A stretch of DNA of 7,367 bases, taken from NCBI GenBank assembly GCA_946406305.1, contig CAMJKC010000083.1, forward strand, positions 1 to 7,367, read 5' to 3'. Made by a program: the position numbers and the translations under genes. Positions 1 through 7,348 of the stretch are shown here, piece after piece (positions within the stretch are counted from its first letter, which is position 1; the number at the start of each line of letters is the position of its first letter). Origin of the DNA: an uncultured Lachnospiraceae bacterium (GTDB taxonomy: Bacteria > Bacillota > Clostridia > Lachnospirales > Lachnospiraceae). The notes under the pieces are model-generated. The model searched no databases. It was given only the letters and a program-made list of their open reading frames with translations, and was not told where the DNA came from.

Positions 1-52
1 TTAGATGAAGTGCCTATTAAATTTCAGAGTTTAATGCACCACAACGAAACTT

Positions 53-58
53 GTGAGG
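53..58 (+). promoter_or_regulatory. Shine-Dalgarno site that decides the start of the first gene
   Basis: GTGAGG lies 8 nt before the ATG at 67. The reading frame is open back to base 1, with a GTG at position 10, but no good ribosome-binding site can be seen for that GTG. The protein read from 67 begins directly with a normal signal peptide, so this site supports 67 as the start. The match to AGGAGG is only partial. Confidence 0.5.
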
Positions 59-66
59 TTTTGCTT

Positions 67-1071
67 ATGAATAATTTTATATTTCGTGTAAAACATAGGA
101 ATATATTCTTATATGTGACAACTATATCATTATTTTTATTATATAGTAGTTGTTTTGCAGGGAACTTGATTGAAGTAGATGGTTTTACTATGTATAAGAC
201 TTCAAGTGGCAAGTATGCAAAAGATTGTTGGGTGTGGATTGATATAAATGGCGATAGTGTTAAAGAGTGTTATAGATTTGACAAAGATGGGCATATAGCG
301 AAGAATTATATAGGGCATGATGGAAGAAAGACAAATGAATTAGGTCAGTTTGTAGAGAATGGAGTTGTTGTAAAAAAACTTTTCTCAGGGAAAATTATTA
401 GTGGAAAGGGAGAATTACTAATAGACGAGAGAAGTGATGAAAAAATAATAAATAAAACTGATAACAAATTTTTAAAAGAATTACCATTTGATGCTACTAA
501 TAGGAATAACGACAAAGTATTAACTACAAAAATAGAGAAAGATATAAAAACACCTATAAATGGAGATTTGACAGTAGATTCAAATATAATTTATTCAAAA
601 GATAAAAGCGGAAAAATTATTAAAGAGAATAATGATTACAGTGAATATAAAAAACAAATAGTGGCAGGGAAAAACATCAATAAATATATAATAGAAAAAC
701 ATAATGCAAAAGTTGATGTAGAAAAAGTGAGTATTTATAACAATGCGATATGGGAAGATGTAATAGAACTTAGTGGACATAACTCATTTATAAAAATAGA
801 TGTTAAAGATTTTAATTATATGTATTTTGAGGTGGCGGAAAAGAATCATATAGAGAATAAAGATGATGATAGCACTTTATCTCTTGATATATATATTGAT
901 GGAAAGCCTTATGAAATTCTTGATGAGTTTGTTGAAAGTGAACCACAGATAGTAGAAATAGATGATTTAGATGGAAAAGTTTTAGAGTTAAAAGTCAATG
1001 CCATGAGAAATAATAGAAGAGTTTATATAAGAAATGGAAGACTTAAGAAGATAAGAGAAAAAGATGAGTAG
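67..1071 (+). CDS. Secreted protein with a cell-wall-binding-like module and a C-terminal beta-rich domain, in T4SS operon
   Basis: Function unknown; 334 aa from the ATG at 67. Residues 1-31 look like a signal peptide: basic start (R7, K9, R11), hydrophobic core 13-27, likely signal peptidase I cleavage after C29-F30-A31. C29 follows Y-S-S, a poor lipobox. Residues about 50-104 match the pattern of clostridial choline/cell-wall-binding repeats: W-V-W-I-D (55-59), C-Y-R-F-D (68-72), G75, then D-G and a later G. C54 and C68 could form a disulfide. Residues about 105-217 are a Lys/Asn/Asp-rich linker. Residues 218-330 are predicted beta strands like an NPCBM-type carbohydrate-binding module, my reading without a profile search. 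The gene overlaps the next one by 8 nt (ATGAGTAG) and shares its domain plan. Probable role: an extracellular or wall-associated protein serving conjugation, inferred from the operon. A GTG at 10 would add 19 residues and bury the signal peptide. Confidence 0.8.
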   Translation: MNNFIFRVKHRNIFLYVTTISLFLLYSSCFAGNLIEVDGFTMYKTSSGKYAKDCWVWIDINGDSVKECYRFDKDGHIAKNYIGHDGRKTNELGQFVENGVVVKKLFSGKIISGKGELLIDERSDEKIINKTDNKFLKELPFDATNRNNDKVLTTKIEKDIKTPINGDLTVDSNIIYSKDKSGKIIKENNDYSEYKKQIVAGKNINKYIIEKHNAKVDVEKVSIYNNAIWEDVIELSGHNSFIKIDVKDFNYMYFEVAEKNHIENKDDDSTLSLDIYIDGKPYEILDEFVESEPQIVEIDDLDGKVLELKVNAMRNNRRVYIRNGRLKKIREKDE

Positions 1072-2467
1072 TAATAAAAAGTTATTATTGGTCAAATTGA
1101 TTGTTTTATTGATAATTACATTTTTTGTATCAACTTTTATATATTTAATAGTAAAAATTGATATTACGGAAAGGGTGATTAACAATAAAAAATATATAAG
1201 AGATGAAGAAAGTGATAAAGAGAGTTATGAAAGTATAGGAAATGAAGAAGAAAAACATGAGCGAGGAATAAAAAATAATAAAAGAAATTCAGATTTAGAG
1301 TTTATTAAAAATGATAAAAGTTTTAATGATGATAAAAAAGAGAAAAAGAATGATGAATTAGATTTAAACATTATAGAAGATGAAGATATATATAAAAAGA
1401 GTAGAGAGAAGATTCAATACATATATGACAGTGGGGAATATGATAAAAATTCTTGGATTATTATAGATGAAGATAGGGATTTTTATGGATATAATTTTTA
1501 TTTTGACAATGAAGGTAAACTTATATATGACACAGTTACACCAGATTATAGAGTAGTTGATAAATATGGAAGAGAAGTGAATGATAATTTAGAGGCAGTA
1601 TTATACGAAGTTGAAAGGGTAAGAGATGTATCTACAAGTTCAAATATAAGTAGTGGGGATAAAGTATCAACACAAGTAATAGTGACAAAAAATGTTGTTA
1701 TAAAGAAGAGTGAGAAAGTTTATGACAATCAGATGAATAGAAATGTCATAGATTACATTGATAAATCTTTAGGGTTTAAGAAAAAGACGAATGGGAGAAT
1801 AAATGGTGATAAAAAGTGGTTGTCAGTTTCTTCGTTAAAAAATAATGGTGGATATGTTGTATTTAAAAACCCAAAAAATAATTTTAATAAAATAATAGGT
1901 AAAATAGCCATACAAAATACGGAATGGAAAAAAACTAATTTAACACTTTTAATATATGATGCAGATTTATATGATTTATATAGTGGTTATGAATATTTAT
2001 TGGAACCAATATATGAGACACAGGAGATAAATAGCGGTGAGATATTTGATTTTAGTTTCAATTTTTTTAGGACAGTTAAGAGACTTAGATTTCAAATAGA
2101 GTCTGATGTAGATAAAGAAAATATAATTTGCTATTTAAAAGATTTAAGATTTGGATTTGATAAGAAGAAGTATAAAGAAGAATTAGAAGCTGCAAAAGAA
2201 AATGAAGAATACATAAAATATTTAAAAGAACTTGGGCTTTATAAAAGTGATGAAGAGATGCTTTCTGAACTTAGGGCTCTTATGGAAGATAATCAAAGTG
2301 ATTACCTTGAGTATGAAGATTTTATTGATGAAGTTGATATAAATGAGATAGAAGGAGATATTGATAAAAAACAGAGAATGATTGATAAAAGAACAGGGCC
2401 AGCATTTGATGAATACTTAAAAAATCTCAGAAATTTTTGGGAGATGAAATATGGACCAGGTTATTAA
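1064..2467 (+). CDS. Membrane-anchored surface protein with a cell-wall-binding-like module and beta-rich domain, paralogue of the preceding gene
   Basis: Function unknown; 467 aa. Residues 7-30 form one hydrophobic helix after K5-K6, with no clear signal peptidase site, so it is probably an N-terminal anchor with the rest outside. Residues 31-115 are a highly charged Lys/Glu/Asp/Asn spacer, long enough to reach through a thick wall. Residues about 120-180 repeat the wall-binding-like module of the previous protein: W131 followed by I-I-I-D, then F-Y-F-D-N-E-G, then D-K-Y-G. Residues about 230-366 are a beta-rich domain alignable by eye with residues 218-330 of its neighbour (conserved W252, Gly-Tyr-Val strand, L-T-L-L-I-Y-D strand, D-L-R-F end). 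Residues 367-467 are acidic and helical, ending in an aromatic tail with Y-G-P-G-Y. The start overlaps the upstream stop by 8 nt with only a weak AAGAG site, suggesting translational coupling. A 54-nt gap follows before the pilin gene. Confidence 0.8.
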   Translation: MSSNKKLLLVKLIVLLIITFFVSTFIYLIVKIDITERVINNKKYIRDEESDKESYESIGNEEEKHERGIKNNKRNSDLEFIKNDKSFNDDKKEKKNDELDLNIIEDEDIYKKSREKIQYIYDSGEYDKNSWIIIDEDRDFYGYNFYFDNEGKLIYDTVTPDYRVVDKYGREVNDNLEAVLYEVERVRDVSTSSNISSGDKVSTQVIVTKNVVIKKSEKVYDNQMNRNVIDYIDKSLGFKKKTNGRINGDKKWLSVSSLKNNGGYVVFKNPKNNFNKIIGKIAIQNTEWKKTNLTLLIYDADLYDLYSGYEYLLEPIYETQEINSGEIFDFSFNFFRTVKRLRFQIESDVDKENIICYLKDLRFGFDKKKYKEELEAAKENEEYIKYLKELGLYKSDEEMLSELRALMEDNQSDYLEYEDFIDEVDINEIEGDIDKKQRMIDKRTGPAFDEYLKNLRNFWEMKYGPGY

Positions 2468-2510
2468 ATACTATTTTTTATATACAGTAAAAGATAATGT
2501 AATTATAAGA

Positions 2511-2517
2511 AAGGAAG
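2511..2517 (+). promoter_or_regulatory. Shine-Dalgarno site of the pilin gene, in the only sizeable gap of the operon
   Basis: AAGGAAG lies 4 nt before the ATG at 2522. It sits in the AT-rich gap 2468-2521. No convincing terminator hairpin was found there. GATAAT at 2493-2498 resembles a -10 box but has no matching -35, so an internal promoter is possible but not supported. Confidence 0.6.
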
Positions 2518-2521
2518 AACC

Positions 2522-2881
2522 ATGAAAAAGTTAAAAAAAATTATTTACAGAATGAGTTTTGTTATAAGTATCTTAATTGTGAGAACTCAAGTTTTTGCAA
2601 CAGGGACAGCAGTAGATGCACCAACTTTATCAGAAGTTAGGTCAATAGTAGGGGATGGACTTGATTTATTTTTTGGAGCACTTGGGGCATTTGCAGTCAT
2701 AATGGGTGGAATCGAATTTTTTAAGGGATTTTTGTCGTATAAAGATTCTATTAACAAAGGTGGATATGGTGAATCAAAATCAAATTTTGTTCAGCACATT
2801 GTGGCTGGAATTTTGTGTTTGATAGGAGCGGTAATAGTGTTTGTGGTTTTATCTTGGGCTAAAGATTTATTTAATATTTAA
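2522..2881 (+). CDS. VirB2/TrbC-like (Maff2-like) conjugative pilin candidate
   Basis: Probable major pilus or channel subunit of the T4SS, inserted in the membrane before assembly. The 119-aa product has a signal peptide (K2, K3, K5, K6; hydrophobic 11-20) with likely cleavage after V-F-A at 26, leaving about 93 residues. The mature part has two hydrophobic helices, about 47-70 (G-A-L-G-A-F-A-V-I-M-G-G-I) and 90-112 (H-I-V-A-G-I-L-C-L-I-G-A), joined by a short polar, glycine-containing loop (72-89). This small signal-peptide-plus-two-helix layout with Gly/Ala-rich helices is that of VirB2/TrbC proteins and of the Maff2 family in Tn1549-type elements, though Maff2 proteins usually have no long leader. 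Position directly before VirB6-like, PrgI and VirB4 genes strengthens the call. It has its own Shine-Dalgarno site, and 5 nt separate its stop from the next start. Assignment rests on topology and context; pilus formation is inferred. Confidence 0.8.
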   Translation: MKKLKKIIYRMSFVISILIVRTQVFATGTAVDAPTLSEVRSIVGDGLDLFFGALGAFAVIMGGIEFFKGFLSYKDSINKGGYGESKSNFVQHIVAGILCLIGAVIVFVVLSWAKDLFNI

Positions 2882-2886
2882 AAGAC

Positions 2887-3831
2887 ATGACAACTGAACA
2901 AATTGAACAACTTGAGAAGAATTTTATTACATTTAGAGATATGGTGGCAGAAATTTTTAGTGTAGCGGGTGGAGAAGGTAAACTTAGTTTTGCTAACCCA
3001 TCTGAATTATTATTTGAGTTTTCAAATAGAGTAGTAGTTGGTTTTAACGAATTTACACAAAGTGAATTATACTCATTTTTTGTTGGAGTTGCATTAATAT
3101 TCTTAATGACAAATTTTTTAATAAGAAATTATGAAGAAAACAGTATATTGAAAGAACAAGGGTTATTTACGCAAAGGATGATAAGAAAGTATGTATCATT
3201 TATAACATCACTCATCCTCATTTATTATATGAGGAGCATTATATATTTTATACTTGCACTTTTTAGGTTTGTTTTATATTTTGCAGTGGATATAACTGAA
3301 AAAAATCCTAACACAGTTGATATATCTAATATATTTGATGCTAATACAATTGCATATAAAATACTTGACTTAGAGGGTGTATTTAATGGCTCGGCACTTA
3401 TAGATGAGACGATAGCAAGAAGCAAGGAGGCAGCACTTAGAAATTTGTATTTTGTACCATGGGTCATAGCTTGGATAAGTAAACTTGGAATAGTGGTTAT
3501 AGTTATGGAAAATGCAATAAGAATACTCACCTATGTATCGGTTTATGTTTTGTCTATATCGGATGTAATTTACAATTTAAAAAATAGCCGTCTAATAAAT
3601 TATACAAAAAACATTATAGCTTTAGCATTTCAGCAGACCGTCATAGTTCTTGTCTTATACTTTTTTAATCTTTTATGCAATCCTTATCTTAAAACAATAC
3701 TTACAGATGTAATGAATGGAGAAGGAAATTATCTATCTCTCGCTATTATATTTGTATCAGTTCAATTTTCAAAATTGATAGTTTTAATAGGAAGCAGAGG
3801 CATAGCAAAGAGAACATTTGGAGTTAGATAA
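2887..3831 (+). CDS. VirB6/TrbL-like polytopic inner-membrane T4SS protein
   Basis: Probable inner-membrane channel component of the conjugation machine. The 314-aa protein has hydrophobic segments at about 61-79, 103-134 (long, possibly two helices), 187-207, 208-229, 243-263 and 283-302. An approximately 60-residue N-terminal polar region comes first, and a soluble loop of about 50 residues (135-186) follows the second hydrophobic block. The C-terminus is basic (S-R-G-I-A-K-R). Five to seven membrane helices with a central soluble loop, encoded between the pilin and PrgI genes, is the pattern of VirB6-like proteins in Gram-positive conjugative elements. Sequence is poorly conserved in this family, so topology and synteny carry the call. 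There is no good Shine-Dalgarno site before 2887; the start is 5 nt after the pilin stop, so translation is probably coupled. An in-frame ATG at 2941 is an alternative start, also without a clear site. Confidence 0.82.
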   Translation: MTTEQIEQLEKNFITFRDMVAEIFSVAGGEGKLSFANPSELLFEFSNRVVVGFNEFTQSELYSFFVGVALIFLMTNFLIRNYEENSILKEQGLFTQRMIRKYVSFITSLILIYYMRSIIYFILALFRFVLYFAVDITEKNPNTVDISNIFDANTIAYKILDLEGVFNGSALIDETIARSKEAALRNLYFVPWVIAWISKLGIVVIVMENAIRILTYVSVYVLSISDVIYNLKNSRLINYTKNIIALAFQQTVIVLVLYFFNLLCNPYLKTILTDVMNGEGNYLSLAIIFVSVQFSKLIVLIGSRGIAKRTFGVR

Positions 3832-4950
3832 ATGGTAAATATTCCATCAGATTTAAGAAAGAATAAAGAAACGATTATAGGGAACATGGATTTAAGAGAG
3901 AGCATATGTTTATTTCTTGGTTTAGTGTTTTCTACTTTAATTCTATATTATTTGATAGTAGTTTTAGATTTAAAAAATATTGTATTAGCAGCATTTATAG
4001 CAGGGATATTTTTAATACCATTTTTAATTATGGGGTTTAAGAAAATAAATGGTATGAAAATGGATGATTATTTTAAGGTATTTGTGAGTAACAAAATTCT
4101 TGCGAGTGAGAAAAGGATAAATAAAAATAGCATTTTTGAAAATGAAGTAAGTAATAAGAAATATGAATTAATTAGATACTATGAATTAGTTGAAAAAGAT
4201 GAAATGTTAAATTTAAGACAGAGTTTAATTGATAAAAAAATACTAATACTTACAGAATATATAGAATATAAAAATAAATTCATAGTGATATTTAGGCTTG
4301 ATTGTAAAGATATGATTTTAGAGCAGGTAAAAAGAAATAAGAAATCTATAGATGACAAAAAGATTAAAATTAAAAATTTCATAAAAAATGAGATTTTGGA
4401 AATTAAAAAAGAAAAATGTAAAAGTGTAGATAAGAAAGAGAAATTTGAGTTTAGAAATAATAAAAAAATTAAGTTAAAAAAAATAAATGATGAATTAAAG
4501 GAACTCAAACTTAAAAAGAAATATTTAGAGGGTAAGACATTTAATGATTTAAAAGATGAAGTTGATATATTTGAGAATTTAGAAAATACAAAAGCAAAAA
4601 GAATATTTATAAAAAATAGAGATAAGAAGAATGGTGAAAAAACTCATAATGATATTTATGTTTTGAGAGAAGAAATAAGTAGTGATGAGAGAGAAGTTTA
4701 TGAGCTTCATTTATTTAGTAAGTTAAAATTTAAAGATTTTATGAAGAGTATCAAAGACAAGGTAGTATTTATAAACAACGATGGTTTAATAGATTTATAT
4801 GTGTTTGATGAAATTAAGAATACAGAGTTAGTAGATTTAATAAAGTTAGAAAAGAAAGAGAACTTATATAAAGGGACAATACTAAGTTTAGAAGGAAGGA
4901 ATTTATACAATAATTATAGAAAAATAAATGATTTAATGGAGATAATGTGA
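3832..4950 (+). CDS. PrgI/VirB3-like T4SS protein with a long lysine-rich C-terminal extension
   Basis: Residues 1-95 look like the PrgI family, the Gram-positive counterpart of VirB3. They show an I-P-S-D-L-R start, a short segment before the membrane (G-N-M-D-L-R-E-S), paired helices 24-45 and 48-69, and G-F-K-K-I-N-G-M at 68-75 followed by an aromatic segment. VirB3-type proteins work at the membrane with VirB4, encoded next. PrgI proteins are commonly a little over 100 residues; this one has 372. Residues 100-160 are mixed and include a possible strand, I-V-I-F-R-L-D. Residues about 160-235 are very Lys-rich and helical, likely coiled coil. Residues 236-372 contain several predicted strands (V-V-F-I-N-N-D-G-L-I-D-L-Y-V-F). 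I recognise no family for the extension, which should be cytoplasmic if the helices form a hairpin. The start abuts the upstream stop and has GGAG 8 nt before it (3820-3823). Confidence 0.85.
   Translation: MVNIPSDLRKNKETIIGNMDLRESICLFLGLVFSTLILYYLIVVLDLKNIVLAAFIAGIFLIPFLIMGFKKINGMKMDDYFKVFVSNKILASEKRINKNSIFENEVSNKKYELIRYYELVEKDEMLNLRQSLIDKKILILTEYIEYKNKFIVIFRLDCKDMILEQVKRNKKSIDDKKIKIKNFIKNEILEIKKEKCKSVDKKEKFEFRNNKKIKLKKINDELKELKLKKKYLEGKTFNDLKDEVDIFENLENTKAKRIFIKNRDKKNGEKTHNDIYVLREEISSDEREVYELHLFSKLKFKDFMKSIKDKVVFINNDGLIDLYVFDEIKNTELVDLIKLEKKENLYKGTILSLEGRNLYNNYRKINDLMEIM
4476..4483 (+). other. A8 homopolymer in the PrgI-like gene, possible slippage site
   Basis: A run of eight A lies at codons 215-218, shortly after a run of seven A (4462-4468). 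By direct reading, losing one A gives tta aaa aaa taa, and gaining one gives tta aaa aaa aat aaa tga. RNA polymerase slippage either way would end the protein at about residue 217-219, keeping the PrgI domain and part of the extension. Another A8 occurs at 2533-2540 in the pilin gene, so such runs may simply reflect base composition. Confidence 0.2.
4938..4941 (+). promoter_or_regulatory. Shine-Dalgarno site supporting the TTG start of the VirB4 gene
   Basis: GGAG lies 10 nt before the TTG at 4952. An in-frame TAA at 4943-4945 excludes any start upstream of it, and no ATG or GTG lies between that stop and 4952. The site is inside the end of the PrgI-like gene, whose stop is at 4948-4950, so ribosomes ending there could restart. 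Confidence 0.55.
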
Positions 4951-4951
4951 T

Positions 4952-7348
4952 TTGGATGATAAGAAGCCACAACTTGAATTAGTTAATAGAGATAGAAATA
5001 CAATAATTCAATCTATACTTGTAGATGAAGTTTATGATGATGGGACTATTAAATCAATAAATAATAGGTATGTTAAAGTATTTAAAATATCGGACATTAA
5101 TTACAAGTTATCAGATAATAGCAAATTTATTGATGACTTATATAAAAATGTTTTAAATTCTATAGATAAAAATATAGAAATATCGTTAATGATAGACTCA
5201 AATAAGTTGGGTGAAAAATTTCTTAAAGAAAAAGTTTTGCTTAAACATAAAAATGATAATTTTAATTATTTAAGAAATGGAATAAATGAAACAATAAATA
5301 AAAATTCATCAACAGAAACACTTGTTAAAGATAAATATTTGATAATAGCATTTACGGAAGAAAGAAAAAATGACCATTACCAAGATAGTGTAAAAAATAG
5401 GATGAATTTAATAAGTGGTAGTATAAAAAGAAACTTTGAGTCAATAGGTGGAACAAGATTAATAGAATTAACACAAGATGAAACAATTAAATTATTATAT
5501 TATTTTTATAATAAAGATAAAGTAAATGATAAACTATCAGATGAAAATTTTGATTTAATAAGTGAAAAAAGTCGGATAGATTTAGGAATAACAATTTCTG
5601 AACTTATAAAACCTAAAACAATGGAAGTATATAAAGATTTCATAAAAATAAATGAAAAATATATAATAGCCCTTCATATGGATGATATAAATAAACAGAT
5701 AGATACAGATACATTGGATAGGTTGACAGATAATAGTTTTCCTATAATTATAGGGTTTAAGGAAAGACCAATTGATACATTAACAACGAATAGGCTTATA
5801 GGTAGAGAACTTGGTAATATAGATGGAGAGATTTATGATATACAAAAGAGGTTATCTGAATCAAAAGTGTCAGTAGATTTGATACCTCAAGCATTAAAGA
5901 TTAGAAGAGATGAAGCAATAAAAATAAATGAAAATATAAAAACAAAAAATGATGGACTTTTTGATATGGGGCTATATGTTCTCGTATATGGTAATTCACA
6001 TGAAGAATGTATTGATAATGTATATTCATTTATAAATAATGCTAATTTATTAGGTATTTATTTTATAGTTTCAGAAAATATGCAAGAGAATGTATTTAAT
6101 ACTATTATGCCTTTTGGTATAAATCAAACACTTTATACGAGATGTATAAATAGTGAAGGTTTAACTGCTTTTCAACCATTTAATGCAATGGATTTAATAG
6201 ATGAAAATGGTGATTACTATGGTAAAAATCTAATAACAAATAATCCAGTTGTATACGATGTAATGGGAGCAGACAACTACTCAATGCTACTATTTGGAAT
6301 GACAGGTAAAGGCAAATCAATGATAGGAAAACAAACATTACTCAGTAGATATTTAAGAGATACAAAAAGACAAGTAATCATATTAGATGTATCAGGAGAG
6401 TATATACCTATAACGAATGAGTTAAATGGACAAGTTATAAATATAGAGTCAGGAGGTATTCATCATATAAATTTATTTGATATAGATGATAGTTATGGAG
6501 ATAACCCTCTTGCAGACAAAGAAGATATGATTTTATCGGTTTGCAGCCTTATGCAAAAAATGAAACTCACAGCAGGACAGAGGACAACAGTAAGTATAGC
6601 AGTATCAGAAATATATAAGAAGTGGATAGAAGATAAAGTCACAATTCCGACCATAGAAGATTTTGAGTTAGAACTTGAAAAGATAACAAGTGTTGATAGT
6701 AGTGATGAAGATAAAGAATTATTAAAAGCAATAAAATATTATAGTAGGACATCTCATTGCACTTTGTTTAGAGGGCATAGTAATATTGATTTAAAGAAAA
6801 ATATTATAAATTATAATATTAGTAATCTTGGTAAAGAGTTAAAGCCTATGGCTATGGAAGTTTTACTTGATAACATATGGCTTACAATATCTAAAAATAG
6901 AGCACTTGGGATTGATACGGATATTATAATAGATGAATTTCATTTAATGTTTTTAAATGATGATACAGCATCTTTTATGGCAAAACTTTGGAAGATGTTA
7001 AGAAAGTCACACGGCTGTCCTGTAGGTATAACACAAAATCCAGAAGATGTCCTAAATTCATTTTTTGGTAGAGATGTAATAGCAAATATTGGTTTTATAG
7101 TGTCTTTATCACTTCTTGAATCTGATATAAAGTTATTAAAAGATATACTTATGCTTACAGAAAAAGAAGTGAATTATATAAGAAATAAAGAAGCGGGAAC
7201 TGGACTTATATATGTCTATAGTAGCAAAGGTAAAGGTTCAAGAGTGGTAGTGCCGTTTGAGAATATATATGATGAAAACAATATTATTTATAAGTTAATC
7301 AATACATCAGAAAAAATAAATACCGTAAGGGTGAAGCATAATTCGTAG
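4952..7348 (+). CDS. virB4: VirB4/TraE-family conjugation ATPase
   Basis: Cytoplasmic, membrane-associated ATPase that energises pilus assembly and substrate transfer in T4SSs. The protein has 798 aa, normal for the family. The N-terminal part (from about residue 17) reads like the VirB4 N-domain, with a strand pair leading to F-K-I-S-D-I-N-Y. The C-terminal RecA-like ATPase domain (about 435-790) has Walker A G-M-T-G-K-G-K-S at 449-456, I-L-D-V-S-G-E-Y at 477-484 in the place of the family's D-P-x-x-E-Y motif, Walker B I-I-I-D-E-F-H at 658-664 with catalytic E662, and I-T-Q-N-P-E-D at 693-699, the usual motif near the end. All key residues are present, so the enzyme looks intact. The start is TTG, 1 nt after the PrgI-like stop, with GGAG upstream. 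The PrgI-VirB4 order is conserved in Gram-positive conjugative elements. VirD4 coupling ATPases are less likely because of the long N-domain, absence of N-terminal membrane helices and this gene order. Confidence 0.96.
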   Translation: MDDKKPQLELVNRDRNTIIQSILVDEVYDDGTIKSINNRYVKVFKISDINYKLSDNSKFIDDLYKNVLNSIDKNIEISLMIDSNKLGEKFLKEKVLLKHKNDNFNYLRNGINETINKNSSTETLVKDKYLIIAFTEERKNDHYQDSVKNRMNLISGSIKRNFESIGGTRLIELTQDETIKLLYYFYNKDKVNDKLSDENFDLISEKSRIDLGITISELIKPKTMEVYKDFIKINEKYIIALHMDDINKQIDTDTLDRLTDNSFPIIIGFKERPIDTLTTNRLIGRELGNIDGEIYDIQKRLSESKVSVDLIPQALKIRRDEAIKINENIKTKNDGLFDMGLYVLVYGNSHEECIDNVYSFINNANLLGIYFIVSENMQENVFNTIMPFGINQTLYTRCINSEGLTAFQPFNAMDLIDENGDYYGKNLITNNPVVYDVMGADNYSMLLFGMTGKGKSMIGKQTLLSRYLRDTKRQVIILDVSGEYIPITNELNGQVINIESGGIHHINLFDIDDSYGDNPLADKEDMILSVCSLMQKMKLTAGQRTTVSIAVSEIYKKWIEDKVTIPTIEDFELELEKITSVDSSDEDKELLKAIKYYSRTSHCTLFRGHSNIDLKKNIINYNISNLGKELKPMAMEVLLDNIWLTISKNRALGIDTDIIIDEFHLMFLNDDTASFMAKLWKMLRKSHGCPVGITQNPEDVLNSFFGRDVIANIGFIVSLSLLESDIKLLKDILMLTEKEVNYIRNKEAGTGLIYVYSSKGKGSRVVVPFENIYDENNIIYKLINTSEKINTVRVKHNS

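Noticed and set aside
1..66. In-frame N-terminal extension of the first gene from GTG at 10 or from outside the window
   Set aside because: It would place about 20 polar residues before a standard signal peptide, and the GTG has no good ribosome-binding site. The ATG at 67 has a site at proper spacing. A coding tail of an upstream gene in this frame cannot be fully excluded.
139..165. Lipoprotein signal at C29 of the first surface protein
   Set aside because: The residues before the cysteine are Y-S-S, not the L-A/S-G/A lipobox, while C-F-A gives an acceptable signal peptidase I site.
595..780. Minus-strand short open frames at 24-212, 595-780, 988-1185 and 4707-4910
   Set aside because: All lie opposite well-supported genes, have the Phe/Ile/Leu bias of antisense A-rich DNA, and show no recognisable domain.
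2493..2498. GATAAT as a -10 promoter element before the pilin gene
   Set aside because: No TTGACA-like -35 at 16-18 nt. A TATACA/TATAAG pair at 2481 and 2504 would start transcription within the Shine-Dalgarno site. Such hexamers are expected by chance in this composition.
3225..3530. Minus-strand open frame of 101 codons
   Set aside because: It lies entirely opposite the VirB6-like gene, and its hydrophobic product mirrors the membrane helices of that gene.
4179..4508. Minus-strand open frame of 109 codons rich in Phe, Leu, Ser and Ile
   Set aside because: It is the complement of the A-rich PrgI extension. Its composition is explained by reverse reading of Lys codons, and no start site supports it.
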